Assembly (NCBI GenBank): GCA_014138725.1
Contig: JACJID010000008.1
Location: 310,001 to 374,000, forward strand
DNA from: Kutzneria viridogrisea
GTDB lineage: Bacteria > Actinomycetota > Actinomycetes > Mycobacteriales > Pseudonocardiaceae
Direction of reading: 5' to 3'
DNA length: 64,000 nt
Position numbers and translations under genes: made by a program. Shown here piece after piece: positions 42,133 to 51,025 of this stretch (the first letter of the stretch is position 1; every line of letters starts with the position of its first letter). The notes under the pieces were generated by a model. That model was not told the DNA's origin. It searched no databases and was given only the letters and a program-made list of their open reading frames with translations.

Positions 42133-43557
42133 GTGACCACAACGGCAACACCTGTCCACGCTCCCGCCGCCACGGAGACGACACGCTGGTCCGCTCGTAC
42201 CTGGGGGGCTCTGTTCCTGCTCTGCGGAGTGCTCTTCCTCGACGGGCTCGACGTGTCGATGGTCGGCGTCGCACTCCCCTCGATCGGCACCGAACTGGGC
42301 ATGACCACCTCCTCACTCCAGTGGGTGGTCAGCGGCTACGTGCTCGGCTACGGCGGCTTCCTGCTGCTCGGCGGGCGCACCGCCGACCTGCTCGGCAGGC
42401 GCTCCGTACTGCTCGTCGCGCTCGGCGTGTTCGCGTTCGCGTCCCTGCTCGGCGGCATCGTCGACGACCCGGCCCTGCTCATCGCGGCCCGGTTCATCAA
42501 GGGCGTCAGCGCGGCCTTCACCGCACCCGCCGGCCTGTCGATCATCACCACGACCTTCGCCGAGGGCCCCGAGCGCAACCGCGCGCTGAGCATCTACACG
42601 GCCTTCGGCGCCAGCGGCTTCTCCTCCGGCCTGATCCTCGGCGGGCTGATGACCGAGGTCGGCTGGCGCTGGACCTTCCTGCTGCCCGTGCCGGTGGCCC
42701 TGGTCGTGCTGGCCCTGGGCGTCAAGCTGATCCCGAACCACCCGCGCCCCGACGTCGCCCACCGCGGCTACGACGTCGGCGGGGCGGTCACCAGCACCGC
42801 GGCCCTGCTGCTGCTGGTCTACACGGTCGTGTCCGCACCGGAGGCGGGCTGGACCTCACCGCGCACCCTGGGCTCGTTCGCGCTGGTGATCGCGCTGGCC
42901 GTGGCCTTCGTGCTGGTCGAGCGCAGGGTCGCGCACCCGCTGCTGCGCCTGGGCATCCTGCGCAACCGCAACGTGCTGGCCGCCAACCTGTCCGCGATGG
43001 CCGTGTTCGGCTCCTACATCGGCTTCCAGTTCATCGGCACCATGTACATGCAGTCCCTGCTCGGCTGGTCCCCGCTCGGCATGGCGCTGGCCTTCCTGCC
43101 CGCCGGGCTGATCGTGGCCTTCGGCGGGCCGCGCACCGGGGCCCTGGTCAACCGATTCGGCGCGGGCCGCGTGGTGCTCGCCGGGCTGGTGGCGTTCGTC
43201 CTCGGCTACGCCCTGTACCTGCGGATCGGCCTGGTGCCGGACTACCCCGCGGTGATCCTGCCCAGCATGTTGCTGATCGGCCTGGGATTCGCGCTGGCCT
43301 TCCCGGCGCTGAACATCCAGGCGACCACGGGCGTGCACGACGAGGAGCAGGGACTCGCCTCCGGCCTGGTGCAGACCTCGTTCCAGATCGGCGGGGCGAT
43401 CAACCTGGCGGTGGTGACGGCCGTGATCACGGTCGGGGCGCACGCCACGCCCACGCAGGTGCTGGCCAGCTACGGCCCCGCGCTCACGCTGGTGACCGGG
43501 GTGGCCCTCGCCGGGCTGCTGATCTCCGTCGCGCTGGGCGCCCTGCGCCGGGCCTGA
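42133..43557 (+). CDS. MFS transporter, DHA2 (EmrB/QacA) family, 14-TM type
   Basis: 474 residues from GTG 42133. Motifs are LFLDGLDVSMVGVALPSIG, WVVSGYVLGYGGFLLLGGRTADLLGRRSVL (motif A) and RFIKGVSAAFTAPAGLSI. These define proton-driven drug or metabolite exporters. Regulated by the divergent MarR. Its place between two iron-uptake units leaves open export of a siderophore or of a drug. The stop overlaps a CTGAGCGGGACTCG repeat unit. Confidence 0.9.
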   Translation: MTTTATPVHAPAATETTRWSARTWGALFLLCGVLFLDGLDVSMVGVALPSIGTELGMTTSSLQWVVSGYVLGYGGFLLLGGRTADLLGRRSVLLVALGVFAFASLLGGIVDDPALLIAARFIKGVSAAFTAPAGLSIITTTFAEGPERNRALSIYTAFGASGFSSGLILGGLMTEVGWRWTFLLPVPVALVVLALGVKLIPNHPRPDVAHRGYDVGGAVTSTAALLLLVYTVVSAPEAGWTSPRTLGSFALVIALAVAFVLVERRVAHPLLRLGILRNRNVLAANLSAMAVFGSYIGFQFIGTMYMQSLLGWSPLGMALAFLPAGLIVAFGGPRTGALVNRFGAGRVVLAGLVAFVLGYALYLRIGLVPDYPAVILPSMLLIGLGFALAFPALNIQATTGVHDEEQGLASGLVQTSFQIGGAINLAVVTAVITVGAHATPTQVLASYGPALTLVTGVALAGLLISVALGALRRA

Positions 43558-43595
43558 GCGGGACTCGTCCGCCTGAGGACGGGACTCGCGTGCGG

Positions 43596-43644
43596 CTGAG
43601 CGGGACTCGCCGGGTCTGGAGGGAGGCCGGCGAGTCCCGCTCAG
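43596..43644. terminator. bidirectional terminator built from the GAGTCCCGC repeat
   Basis: CTGAGCGGGACTCGCCGG (43596-43613) and CCGGCGAGTCCCGCTCAG (43627-43644) form a perfect 18-bp stem with a 13-nt loop. It lies between the convergent MFS and siderophore ATPase genes; the right arm contains the ATPase stop (43641-43643). Two further units lie at 43553 and 43573. Confidence 0.85.
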
Positions 43645-44441
43645 GACGTGCGGTGGCGGGAACCGACCGGGACGACGAGCGGGGTGCCCGCGACCGGGTC
43701 GGCGATCACCTTGGCCTCCAGGTCGAACACCTCGCGCAGCAGCGACTCGGTCAGCACCTCCCCCGGCTCGCCCTGGGCCACGACCCTGCCGTCACGCAGG
43801 GCCACGAGCCGGTCCGCGTAGCGCGCGGCGAGGTTGAGGTCGTGCAGGACCATCACCACCGTGCGGCCCAGTTCGCTGTGCAGGCGGTGCACCAGGTCGA
43901 GCACGTCCACCTGGTGGGCCAGGTCCAGGTAGGTGGTCGGCTCGTCGAGCAGCAGCAGCTCGGTGCCCTGGGCCAGCGCCATGGAGATCCACGCGCGCTG
44001 GCGCTGGCCGCCGGAGAGCTGGTCCAGGGTGCGCTCGGCGAACTCGCTCATGCCGGTCATGGCCAGCGCCTCGGCCACGGCCTGCTCGTCGTCGGAGGAC
44101 CACTGCCGGTACCAGGACTGGTGCGGGTGCCTGCCCCGTGCGACCAGGTCGGCGACCGTCAGCCCCTCGGGCGCCTGCGGGGTCTGCGGCAGCACGCCGA
44201 GGACCTTCGCCACCTCGCGCGTTGGCGTCTTGTCGATGCGCTTGCCGTCCAGCAGCACGTGGCCGCCGCGCGGGGTCAGCAACCGGCCCATGGCCCGCAG
44301 CAGCGTGGACTTGCCGCAGCCGTTGGGGCCGATCACGGCGGTCACCGTGCCGCCGACCACGTCCAGGTCAAGGCCGTCCACGACCAGGGTCTCGCCGTAG
44401 CCGAGCCGCAGGGACTCGGCACGCAACCGGGCAGTACTCAC
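43641..44441 (-). CDS. iron-siderophore ABC transporter ATP-binding protein (FecE/FepC type)
   Basis: 266 residues from GTG 44441. Walker A GPNGCGKSTLLRAM, signature QLSGGQRQRAWISMAL, Walker B LLLLDEPTTYLD and His in VMVLHDLNLAARYAD. The DEPTTYLDLAHQ sequence is specific to siderophore/B12 ATPases. The GTGA overlap with the permease gene couples them. Last gene of a leftward operon beginning at 46655. Confidence 0.95.
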   Translation of the reverse strand: MSTARLRAESLRLGYGETLVVDGLDLDVVGGTVTAVIGPNGCGKSTLLRAMGRLLTPRGGHVLLDGKRIDKTPTREVAKVLGVLPQTPQAPEGLTVADLVARGRHPHQSWYRQWSSDDEQAVAEALAMTGMSEFAERTLDQLSGGQRQRAWISMALAQGTELLLLDEPTTYLDLAHQVDVLDLVHRLHSELGRTVVMVLHDLNLAARYADRLVALRDGRVVAQGEPGEVLTESLLREVFDLEAKVIADPVAGTPLVVPVGSRHRTS

Positions 44442-45505
44442 GCGCGGACCTCCCGGCGCCGACGGATGATCAGGAACATCAGGTACGGGGCGCCCAGCAC
44501 CGAGGTGACCACGCCCACCGGCAGCTCGATGCCGCCGAAGCCGACGCGGGCGATCAGGTCGGAGACGCTGACCAGCGCCGCGCCCAGCACCGCCGAGGCC
44601 ACCAGCGGGGGCTGGGCGGTGCCGGACAGCCGCAGGGCGATCTGCGGGGTGGCCAGCGCCACGAAGTACACCGGGCCCGCGGCGGAGGTGGCCACGGCCG
44701 CCAGCACCACGGCGACGAGGATCAGCACCGCCCGAGCGGGCTCCACGCGGGCGCCGAGGTTGCGCACGGTGTCGTCGTCGAACTGGAGGGCACCGAGCAC
44801 GTGCCCGCCGATCAGCGCGACCGGCACCAGCACGGCCAGTGCCACCGCCACCGGCACGAGGTCGCCCCAGCCGCGGCCGTTCAGGCTGCCGGTGATCCAC
44901 ACCATGGCCCGGCCCGCCTCGGTGACGTCGCCGAGGGTGAGCAGCCAGTAGGTCAGGTTCATCATCAGGGCCTCGACCCCGATGCCGACCAGCACCAGCC
45001 GGTAGCTGTCCACCCCGCGCCGCCAGGCCAGGACGTAGACCAGCAGCGCGGCGATCAGGCCGCCCGCGAGCGCGGCCAGCGGCAGGCCGATCGTGCTGGC
45101 CAGGCCGGCGACCCCGCCGTAGCTGCCCGCGAGCACCACCACGCCGACCGCCCCCGCCGAGGCACCCGGCGTGACGCCCAGGATGTCCGGGCTGGCCAGC
45201 GGGTTGCGCGAGATGGCCTGGGTGATGGCCCCGGCGAGGCCGAACGCGGCGCCGACCAGCAGCCCGGTCAGCGAGCGCGGCAGCCTCAGGTCGAACACGA
45301 TGTACTGCTCGGTGGGGTCCCCGCCGCCGACCAGCGTGCGCAGCACGTCGCCGACGGACATCGGGAAGTCGCCGAGCCGGATGTTCAGCGCCATGACCAG
45401 TACGAGCAGTGCGGCGGCCAGCAGCGGCACGAGCACCAGCCTCGGCCGGAACACCCAGGAGAAGGGACCGACCCGGACCCCGGGCCGCCCGGCGACCGCG
45501 GTCAC
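44438..45505 (-). CDS. iron-siderophore ABC transporter permease (FecCD family)
   Basis: 355 residues, about ten membrane segments. FecCD signatures are DLRLPRSLTGLLVGAAFGLAGAITQAISRNPLASPDILG with TPGASAGA, and GPVYFVALATPQIALRL. Pairs with the permease at 45600. One palindromic repeat (45535-45583) lies between the two permease genes, inside the operon. Confidence 0.95.
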   Translation of the reverse strand: MTAVAGRPGVRVGPFSWVFRPRLVLVPLLAAALLVLVMALNIRLGDFPMSVGDVLRTLVGGGDPTEQYIVFDLRLPRSLTGLLVGAAFGLAGAITQAISRNPLASPDILGVTPGASAGAVGVVVLAGSYGGVAGLASTIGLPLAALAGGLIAALLVYVLAWRRGVDSYRLVLVGIGVEALMMNLTYWLLTLGDVTEAGRAMVWITGSLNGRGWGDLVPVAVALAVLVPVALIGGHVLGALQFDDDTVRNLGARVEPARAVLILVAVVLAAVATSAAGPVYFVALATPQIALRLSGTAQPPLVASAVLGAALVSVSDLIARVGFGGIELPVGVVTSVLGAPYLMFLIIRRRREVRA

Positions 45506-45534
45506 GCGCCCTCCCCCGCCCCACGCTGAGGTGC

Positions 45535-45583
45535 CATGAAGGTGCCCTTCAGGACGTTCAACGCCGTGAAGGGCACCTTCATG
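45535..45583. repeat. palindrome copy 8, inside the siderophore operon
   Basis: CATGAAGGTGCCCTTC (45535-45550) with a perfect 16-bp complement at 45568-45583; the loop has partial GACG/CGTT pairing. It occupies the 94-bp gap between two co-transcribed permease genes, so it is either read through or lowers expression of the downstream genes. Confidence 0.9.
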
Positions 45584-45599
45584 ACATGCCGGACCGCGC

Positions 45600-46655
45600 T
45601 CACAGCCGCGTCAACCTCCTCCGGCGCACGATGGCGATGAACACCGGTGCGCCGATCATGGCCAGGACGATGCCGACCTGGAGTTCGCCGGGCCAGGCGA
45701 TGACCCGGCCGATGATGTCGCTGACCAGCATCAGCACCATGCCGATCAGCGCCGAGTAGGGCAGCAGCCAGCGGTAGTCGGGGCCGGTGATCGCGCGGGC
45801 CACGTGCGGCACGATCAGTCCGACGAACGCGATGGGCCCGCAGGCGGCCACGGCCCCACCGGTGAGCAGCGTGATGGCCGCGATGCCCAGCACGCGGGTG
45901 CGCCGCACGTGCTGGCCGATCGACCGGGCCACGTCCTCGCCAAGGGACAGCGCGTTCAGGCCGGGCGCGTTGGCGAAGGCCAGCACGGCGCCGAGCAGCA
46001 GGAACGGCAGCACCTGGCCGATGATCACCGAGTCGCGACCGGCCACGGCGCCGACCCGCCAGAACCGGTAGGCGTCCAGGCTCTGCTGGTCCAGCACGAC
46101 CAGCGCGGAGATCAGGCCCTGCATGAGCGCGGTGACGGCGGCCCCGGCCAGTGCCAGGGTCAGCGGGGTGGGCCCGCCGCGACCGGCCGAGCCGAGCAGG
46201 AACACCAGGGCGGTGGTGACCATGGCGCCGAGGAAGGCCAGCCACACGTAGGCGTAGAGGCTGGTCAGCCCGAAGCCGAAGATGCCGACCACCACGGCGA
46301 AGGCCGCCCCGGAGGAGACGCCGAGCAGCCCGGGGTCGGCCAGCGGGTTGCGGGTGTGGCCCTGGATGAGCGAGCCCGCGATGCCCAGCGCGGCCCCGAC
46401 GAGCAGGGCCAGTTCGGTGCGCGGCACGCGCAGCGCCCGCACGATGATGTCGTTCTCGCTGCCGCCCGGGGCCACCAGGCCGTGCCACACCGCGTCCAGC
46501 GGGATCGACTTGGACCCGATGGCGATGCTGGCCAGGCTCGCGGCCACGACGCCGAGCAGCAGCAGTACCAGTCCGAGCACGCGACGCCGCCGCCGCTCGG
46601 TGAGCGCGGTACTGGCGGTCACACCTTGAATCACCGCTGGTCTCCGCTCCGCCAC
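45600..46655 (-). CDS. iron-siderophore ABC transporter permease (FecCD family)
   Basis: 351 residues from GTG 46655, about ten membrane segments. RALRVPRTELALLVGAALGIAGSLIQGHTRNPLADPGLLGVSSGAAF and CGPIAFVGLIVPHVARAITGPDYRWLLPYSALIG are the family signatures. First gene of the leftward operon (permease, permease, ATPase). The IdeR-type box is 12-30 bp upstream, overlapping the likely promoter. Confidence 0.95.
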   Translation of the reverse strand: MAERRPAVIQGVTASTALTERRRRRVLGLVLLLLGVVAASLASIAIGSKSIPLDAVWHGLVAPGGSENDIIVRALRVPRTELALLVGAALGIAGSLIQGHTRNPLADPGLLGVSSGAAFAVVVGIFGFGLTSLYAYVWLAFLGAMVTTALVFLLGSAGRGGPTPLTLALAGAAVTALMQGLISALVVLDQQSLDAYRFWRVGAVAGRDSVIIGQVLPFLLLGAVLAFANAPGLNALSLGEDVARSIGQHVRRTRVLGIAAITLLTGGAVAACGPIAFVGLIVPHVARAITGPDYRWLLPYSALIGMVLMLVSDIIGRVIAWPGELQVGIVLAMIGAPVFIAIVRRRRLTRL

Positions 46656-46666
46656 CGTAATCTCAC

Positions 46667-46685
46667 TGAGGTAAGCCTAACCGAA
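46667..46685. promoter_or_regulatory. IdeR/DmdR-type iron box in the divergent siderophore-transport promoter
   Basis: TGAGGTAAGCCTAACCGAA, close to TTAGGTTAGGCTAACCTAA with the GCCTAACC half nearly perfect. It is placed between the leftward permease operon and the rightward binding-protein gene, so one repressor dimer pair could control both. Confidence 0.85.
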
Positions 46686-46698
46686 CGGGGGAAAGACA

Positions 46699-47673
46699 AT
46701 GCCGAGACGGGCGGTTACCGCTCTCCTGGCCACGGCAGCACTGCTCGGACTGACCGCCTGCGGGCCGGCGTCCACCAGCACGGCCCCCACCGGGGACGGC
46801 ACGTTCCCGGTGACCCTGACCGACGCCATGGGCCAGGTCAGCATCCCGAGGCAGCCGACCAGGGTCGCCGCGCTGGACGCCAGCTACGTGGACGCGGCGA
46901 TCGCGCTGGAGACCCAGGTCGTGGCCTACACGAACTACCGGGGCATCACCGGCGGGCTGCCCGCCTACCTCGGCGCCGAGGCGCGGACCTACGGCAGGGA
47001 CGCGCAGGCGGTCGGCGAGATCACCAGCCCCAGCCTGGAGAAGATCGCCGCGACCCGGCCCGACCTGATCGTCTCGGCGAAGGTGCGGCACGAGCAGGTC
47101 CACCCGCAGCTCAAGGGCATCGCGCCGACCGTGTTCAGCGAGACCACCGGCCCGACCTGGAAGGCCAACATCCGGCTGCTGGGCAGGGCGCTGGGCAAGT
47201 CCGAGCTGGCCGAGCGCAAGATCAAGGCGTACGAGGACCGGGCCCGGCGGATCGGTGACGCGGTGCGCGCCAAACTGGGCAAGAACCCGACCGTCTCGGT
47301 GGTGCGCTTCGCCGGGGAGCAGACCGTGCGGCTGTACTCGCCGAGTTCGTTCTCCGGCACGGTGCTGACCGACGCAGGGTTCGAGCTCAACGCGACCGCC
47401 AGGGCCGTGCCCGCGGGCAAGATCAGCGCGGACCTGAGCCAGGAGCGCATCGCCGACCTGGACGCCGACCGGGTGTTCGTGTCCACCTGGCAGGACGACA
47501 AGGGCGATTCGGCGAAACAGAAGGGCGTCTTCGAGGCGAACCCGCTGTGGGGCAGGCTCACCGGCGCCCGTCAGGACGTGGACGACCTGACCTGGATGAC
47601 CGCGGTCGGTTTGCAGGGTGCCGGGGTGATCCTGGACGAGGTGGCGAAGGCATTCGGCGTGCCCGCCAACTGA
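46699..47673 (+). CDS. iron-siderophore-binding lipoprotein (FepB/FecB type)
   Basis: 324 residues. Lipobox GLTACGPAS; GGGGGAAAG ribosome site. Family features: VTLTDAMGQVSIPRQPTRVAALDASYVDAAIAL, ITSPSLEKIAATRPDLIVSAKVRHEQVHPQLKGIAPTVF and a central long helix. It delivers a ferric siderophore to the divergent permease pair. Siderophore class cannot be told from sequence. Ends in a long hairpin terminator. Confidence 0.94.
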   Translation: MPRRAVTALLATAALLGLTACGPASTSTAPTGDGTFPVTLTDAMGQVSIPRQPTRVAALDASYVDAAIALETQVVAYTNYRGITGGLPAYLGAEARTYGRDAQAVGEITSPSLEKIAATRPDLIVSAKVRHEQVHPQLKGIAPTVFSETTGPTWKANIRLLGRALGKSELAERKIKAYEDRARRIGDAVRAKLGKNPTVSVVRFAGEQTVRLYSPSSFSGTVLTDAGFELNATARAVPAGKISADLSQERIADLDADRVFVSTWQDDKGDSAKQKGVFEANPLWGRLTGARQDVDDLTWMTAVGLQGAGVILDEVAKAFGVPAN

Positions 47674-47676
47674 GAA

Positions 47677-47720
47677 ACGGGCTGGGACCGCCAATCGCCG
47701 GATTGGCGACCCCAGCCCGT
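47677..47720. terminator. bidirectional hairpin terminator between fepB-like gene and lsr2
   Basis: ACGGGCTGGG (47677-47686) with CCCAGCCCGT (47711-47720), and inside it CGCCAATC with GATTGGCG, giving an 18-bp interrupted stem with a GCCG-type loop. It fills the space between convergent stops. Confidence 0.85.
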
Positions 47721-47724
47721 CAGA

Positions 47725-48078
47725 TCACGCCTGCTGGTGGTAGGCGTCCAGCACGTCGGCCGGGATGCGACCGCGGTCGGACACCTTCCTGCCCTGCTTG
47801 CGGGCCCATTCCCGAATGGCCTGGTTCTGCTCGCGGTCGGCCGCGGCGGGACGGGCCTTGACCGCGCCCACGGCGGCGAGCTTGCCCACACCGCGCTTGC
47901 GACCGCCGGAACGGCGGGCCGATGCGACGAACTCCGCCAAACCGTCGCGGAGCTTGCTCGCATTGTCCGAGGAGAGGTCGATCTGGTAGTTCACTCCGTC
48001 CAGACCGAACTCGAGGGTCTCGCTGGCCTCAGACCCGTCCAGGTCATCGATCAGGGCCACGGTGACTTTCTGTGCCAT
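47725..48078 (-). CDS. lsr2: nucleoid-associated protein Lsr2
   Basis: 117 residues from ATG 48078, preceded by a strong AAGGAGG. It bridges and silences AT-rich DNA, an H-NS counterpart. The N-terminal dimerisation domain ([33 protein letters not shown]) and C-terminal DNA-binding domain ([26 protein letters not shown]) with the minor-groove RGR motif are intact. The lysS-lsr2 order matches mycobacteria, but here clpC is separated from lsr2 by the iron block. Confidence 0.97.
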   Translation of the reverse strand: MAQKVTVALIDDLDGSEASETLEFGLDGVNYQIDLSSDNASKLRDGLAEFVASARRSGGRKRGVGKLAAVGAVKARPAAADREQNQAIREWARKQGRKVSDRGRIPADVLDAYHQQA

Positions 48079-48205
48079 GCTCGACCTCCTTACACCCAAA
48101 TGTGCGCCGGTGAATGAGGTCCACAGGCGGCGCCGGGGAAAGCCTACGACCGACAGATTAGCCCATATCTGACGGTGAGCGTCAATGCCAAGTCGCAGGT
48201 TACCC

Positions 48206-49702
48206 TCATTCGGGCCGGACCAGCGGGAAGAGGATCGTCTCCCGGATACCGAGTCCGGTCAGCGCCATCAGCAGGCGGTCGATGCCCATTCCGACCCCGC
48301 CGCTCGGTGGCATTCCGTACTCCAGCGAACGCAGAAAGTCCTCATCCACCGGCATGGCCTCAACGTCACCGGCTGCCGCCAGGCGGGACTGTTCGACCAA
48401 CCGCTGGCGTTCCACGACCGGATCCACCAGCTCCGAGTACCCCGTGCCCAGCTCGAATCCGCGCACGTAGAGATCCCACTTTTCGGCCATGCCGGGCCTG
48501 CTGCGGTGCTCCCTGGTCAGCGGGGAGGTCTCCACCGGGAAATCGCGGACGAAAGTGGGCGCGTACAGGTGGTCGCCGATCAGGTGCTCCCACAGCGCCT
48601 CGACGAGCTTGCCGTGTCCCAGCTTGGGATCGGTCTCCAGCTCGCGCGAATCGGCGTGCTTGCGCAGCAGTTCCACCGGGGTCTGCGGGGTGATCTCGGT
48701 GCCAAGCGCCTCGGACAGCGAGTCGTACATCGACAGCGTGGTCCACTCGCCGGACAGGTCGTACTCGGTGCCGTCGGCCAGGGTCACCACCTGCGTGCCG
48801 AACACGGACTCGGCGGCCTCCTGCACCAGCTCCCTGGTCAGCACGGCCATCGAGTCGTAGGTGCCGTACGCCTGGTAGAACTCCAGCATCGCGAACTCCG
48901 GGGAGTGCGAGGAGTCGATGCCCTCGTTCCGGAAGTTCCTGTTGATCTCGAAGACCTTCTCGATACCGCCGACCACGCAGCGCTTGAGGTAAAGCTCGGG
49001 AGCGATCCTCAGGTAGAGGTCAATGCCCAGGGCGTTGGAGGCGGTGACAAAGGGCCGAGCGGTGGCACCGCCGTGCAACGTTTGCAGCATCGGGGTCTCC
49101 ACTTCCAGGAAACCCCGCTGGTGGAAGGATTCACGCAGGGACCGCACAACACCGGCCCTGGTTCGGACCGTCTCCATCGCGGCAGGTCGCAGGATCAGGT
49201 CCACGTAACGCTGCCGAATCCGCGTTTCCTCGGACAGGTCCTTGTGCGCCACCGGAAGCGGCCGAACGGACTTCGCCGCCATCTGCCACGAGTCGGCCAT
49301 CACCGAGAGTTCACCACGGCGCGAGGTGATGACCTCACCGTGCACGAATACGTGGTCACCGAGGTCGACGGTGGCCTTCCAGTCGGAAAGGGACTGTTCA
49401 CCGACCTCGTTCAGGCTCAGCATCGCCTGCAGTTCGGTTCCGTCGCCCTCACGCAACGTGGCGAAGCACAACTTGCCGGTGTTGCGCAGGAACATCACGC
49501 GGCCGGTCACCCCGACAAGATCACCGGTCTTGGTGTCCGGGGGGAGGTCCACATGCGATTCGCGCACTTCGCGCAGGGTGTGCGTCCTGGGCAACTCGAC
49601 GGGGTAAGGCTCAACGCCCCGTTCCAGCATCCGCTCACGCTTCTCCCTGCGGACTCGGAGCTGCTCAGGAAGGTCGTCAACGGCCGGGATCTGTTCGCTC
49701 AC
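48206..49702 (-). CDS. lysS: lysyl-tRNA synthetase, class II
   Basis: 498 residues. OB-fold anticodon-binding domain ([21 protein letters not shown]), motif 2 [20 protein letters not shown], and motif 3 [13 protein letters not shown]. Charges tRNA-Lys in the cytoplasm. GTG start at 49702. The long MprF-type N-terminal membrane region found in LysX is absent, so this is the housekeeping enzyme. Divergent from the methyltransferase gene. Confidence 0.97.
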   Translation of the reverse strand: MSEQIPAVDDLPEQLRVRREKRERMLERGVEPYPVELPRTHTLREVRESHVDLPPDTKTGDLVGVTGRVMFLRNTGKLCFATLREGDGTELQAMLSLNEVGEQSLSDWKATVDLGDHVFVHGEVITSRRGELSVMADSWQMAAKSVRPLPVAHKDLSEETRIRQRYVDLILRPAAMETVRTRAGVVRSLRESFHQRGFLEVETPMLQTLHGGATARPFVTASNALGIDLYLRIAPELYLKRCVVGGIEKVFEINRNFRNEGIDSSHSPEFAMLEFYQAYGTYDSMAVLTRELVQEAAESVFGTQVVTLADGTEYDLSGEWTTLSMYDSLSEALGTEITPQTPVELLRKHADSRELETDPKLGHGKLVEALWEHLIGDHLYAPTFVRDFPVETSPLTREHRSRPGMAEKWDLYVRGFELGTGYSELVDPVVERQRLVEQSRLAAAGDVEAMPVDEDFLRSLEYGMPPSGGVGMGIDRLLMALTGLGIRETILFPLVRPE

Positions 49703-49758
49703 GGGTTACCAGGTTACGGACACACCCCCGCCGGGCACGAACCGGATAACGTCGTGGC

Positions 49759-50508
49759 ATGGCAGCGGACGAGTCGATCAGCAGGCGGGCCTCCTCCTTC
49801 GGCGCCGAGGCCGCGGCCTACGCCACCCACCGGCCCGACTACCCGGTCGACGCCGTGCGCTGGGTGCTGGACCCGGTCTCGGCCGGGGGCCCGCCGCGCG
49901 TGCTCGACCTGGGCGCGGGCACCGGCAAGCTGACCGCGGTCATCGCGGGGACCGGGGCCGGGGTGACGGCCGTGGAGCCGGACGGGGCGATGCGCGCCGA
50001 ACTGGTCCGCGCGCTGCCCGGGGTGCGGGCGCTGGCCGGGTCGGCCGAGCAGATCCCGCTGGCGGACGGTTCGGTGGACGCCGTGCTGGTGGGGCAGGCC
50101 TACCACTGGTTCGACCTGGAGCGCGCGCTGCCGGAGATCGGCCGGGTGCTGCGGCCGGGCGGCGTGCTCGGGCTGCTCTGGAACACCGAGGACCAGGCCG
50201 ACTGGCTGGCCGGGTTCAAGGCGATCTACCAGCCCGCCGAGGACCGGCTGGCCGCGCGCAAGGGGCTGGAACTGCACCTGGGGCCGTTCGGCGAGCACGA
50301 GCAGGAGTGGTTCCGGCACAGCCAGCCGCGCACCGCGGAGTCCATGGTGGAGACCGTGTCCACGTACTCGGCGGTGCTGGTGATGGCCGAGCCGGAGCGG
50401 GCGCGGACCCGGGCGGAGCTGCTGGCCTACCTGCGCGCGCGGCCGGAGACCAGCGGGGAGTTCGACCTGCCGCTGCGGACCCTGGCGGTGCGCACGCCGA
50501 GGGTGTGA
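49759..50508 (+). CDS. class I SAM-dependent methyltransferase
   Basis: 249 residues. SSFGAEAAAYATHRPDYP is the start of a large actinobacterial methyltransferase-11 group, followed by motif I VLDLGAGTGKLTAVIA, motif II VTAVEPDGAMRAEL, and GQAYHWFDLERALPEIGRVLRPGGVLGLLWN. Acceptor unknown. The 2H gene follows 10 bp downstream on the same strand, likely co-transcribed. Confidence 0.92.
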   Translation: MAADESISRRASSFGAEAAAYATHRPDYPVDAVRWVLDPVSAGGPPRVLDLGAGTGKLTAVIAGTGAGVTAVEPDGAMRAELVRALPGVRALAGSAEQIPLADGSVDAVLVGQAYHWFDLERALPEIGRVLRPGGVLGLLWNTEDQADWLAGFKAIYQPAEDRLAARKGLELHLGPFGEHEQEWFRHSQPRTAESMVETVSTYSAVLVMAEPERARTRAELLAYLRARPETSGEFDLPLRTLAVRTPRV

Positions 50509-50518
50509 GGATGGCGGC

Positions 50519-51025
50519 GTGCCGACTCCGGGCCAGACCGCCATCGTGCTCCCCGTCCCCGCCGCCGACCCGATCCTCAACGCCGTGGCGCGCAGCCACC
50601 CGCATGCCGTGCGTCCGGGCATCTCCGCGCACGTGTCCCTGCTCTACCCCTGGCTCCCCGTGTCCGAAGTGGACGATGCGGAGGTGAGTGCGCTCGCCGA
50701 GGTCGTCGGCGGCACACCGCGCTCGGTGGTGCAGTTCGAGGAGGTGGGCCGCGAGCCGGGCTTCGTGTACCTGTCCTCCCCCGGCCTGACCACGCTGACC
50801 GACGCGGTCCGCGCGCGCTGGCCGGGGGTGGCCCCGTACGGCGGGCGGTTCGGCCCGAACCCGGTGGCCCACCTGAGCGTGGCGATGGGCGTCACCGACG
50901 AGGAGGCCGAGCAGGTCGCGGCCACGGCGCGCGAGCACCTGCCGCTCAAGGCCACCCTGGACGAGGTCTGGGTGGTGGCGCACGAGGACGGCTGGCGGGT
51001 GGCGCACACCTTCACGCTGCGCTGA
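50519..51025 (+). CDS. 2H phosphoesterase (2'-5' RNA ligase family)
   Basis: 168 residues from GTG 50519. Both catalytic motifs are canonical: ISAHVSLLYPW (HxS) and PVAHLSVAMGV (HxS), about 100 residues apart. Such proteins act on cyclic or 2'-5' phosphodiesters of RNA or nucleotides; the native substrate is unknown. The last 14 bp overlap the opposite-strand multi-TM gene. It contrasts with the degenerate 2H-like protein at 30728. Confidence 0.88.
   Translation: MPTPGQTAIVLPVPAADPILNAVARSHPHAVRPGISAHVSLLYPWLPVSEVDDAEVSALAEVVGGTPRSVVQFEEVGREPGFVYLSSPGLTTLTDAVRARWPGVAPYGGRFGPNPVAHLSVAMGVTDEEAEQVAATAREHLPLKATLDEVWVVAHEDGWRVAHTFTLR

Noticed and set aside
42123..44951. 942-residue open frame on the plus strand
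   Set aside because: Runs out of frame through the MFS gene and antisense through two ABC genes; Arg/Pro-rich composition typical of high-GC shadows.
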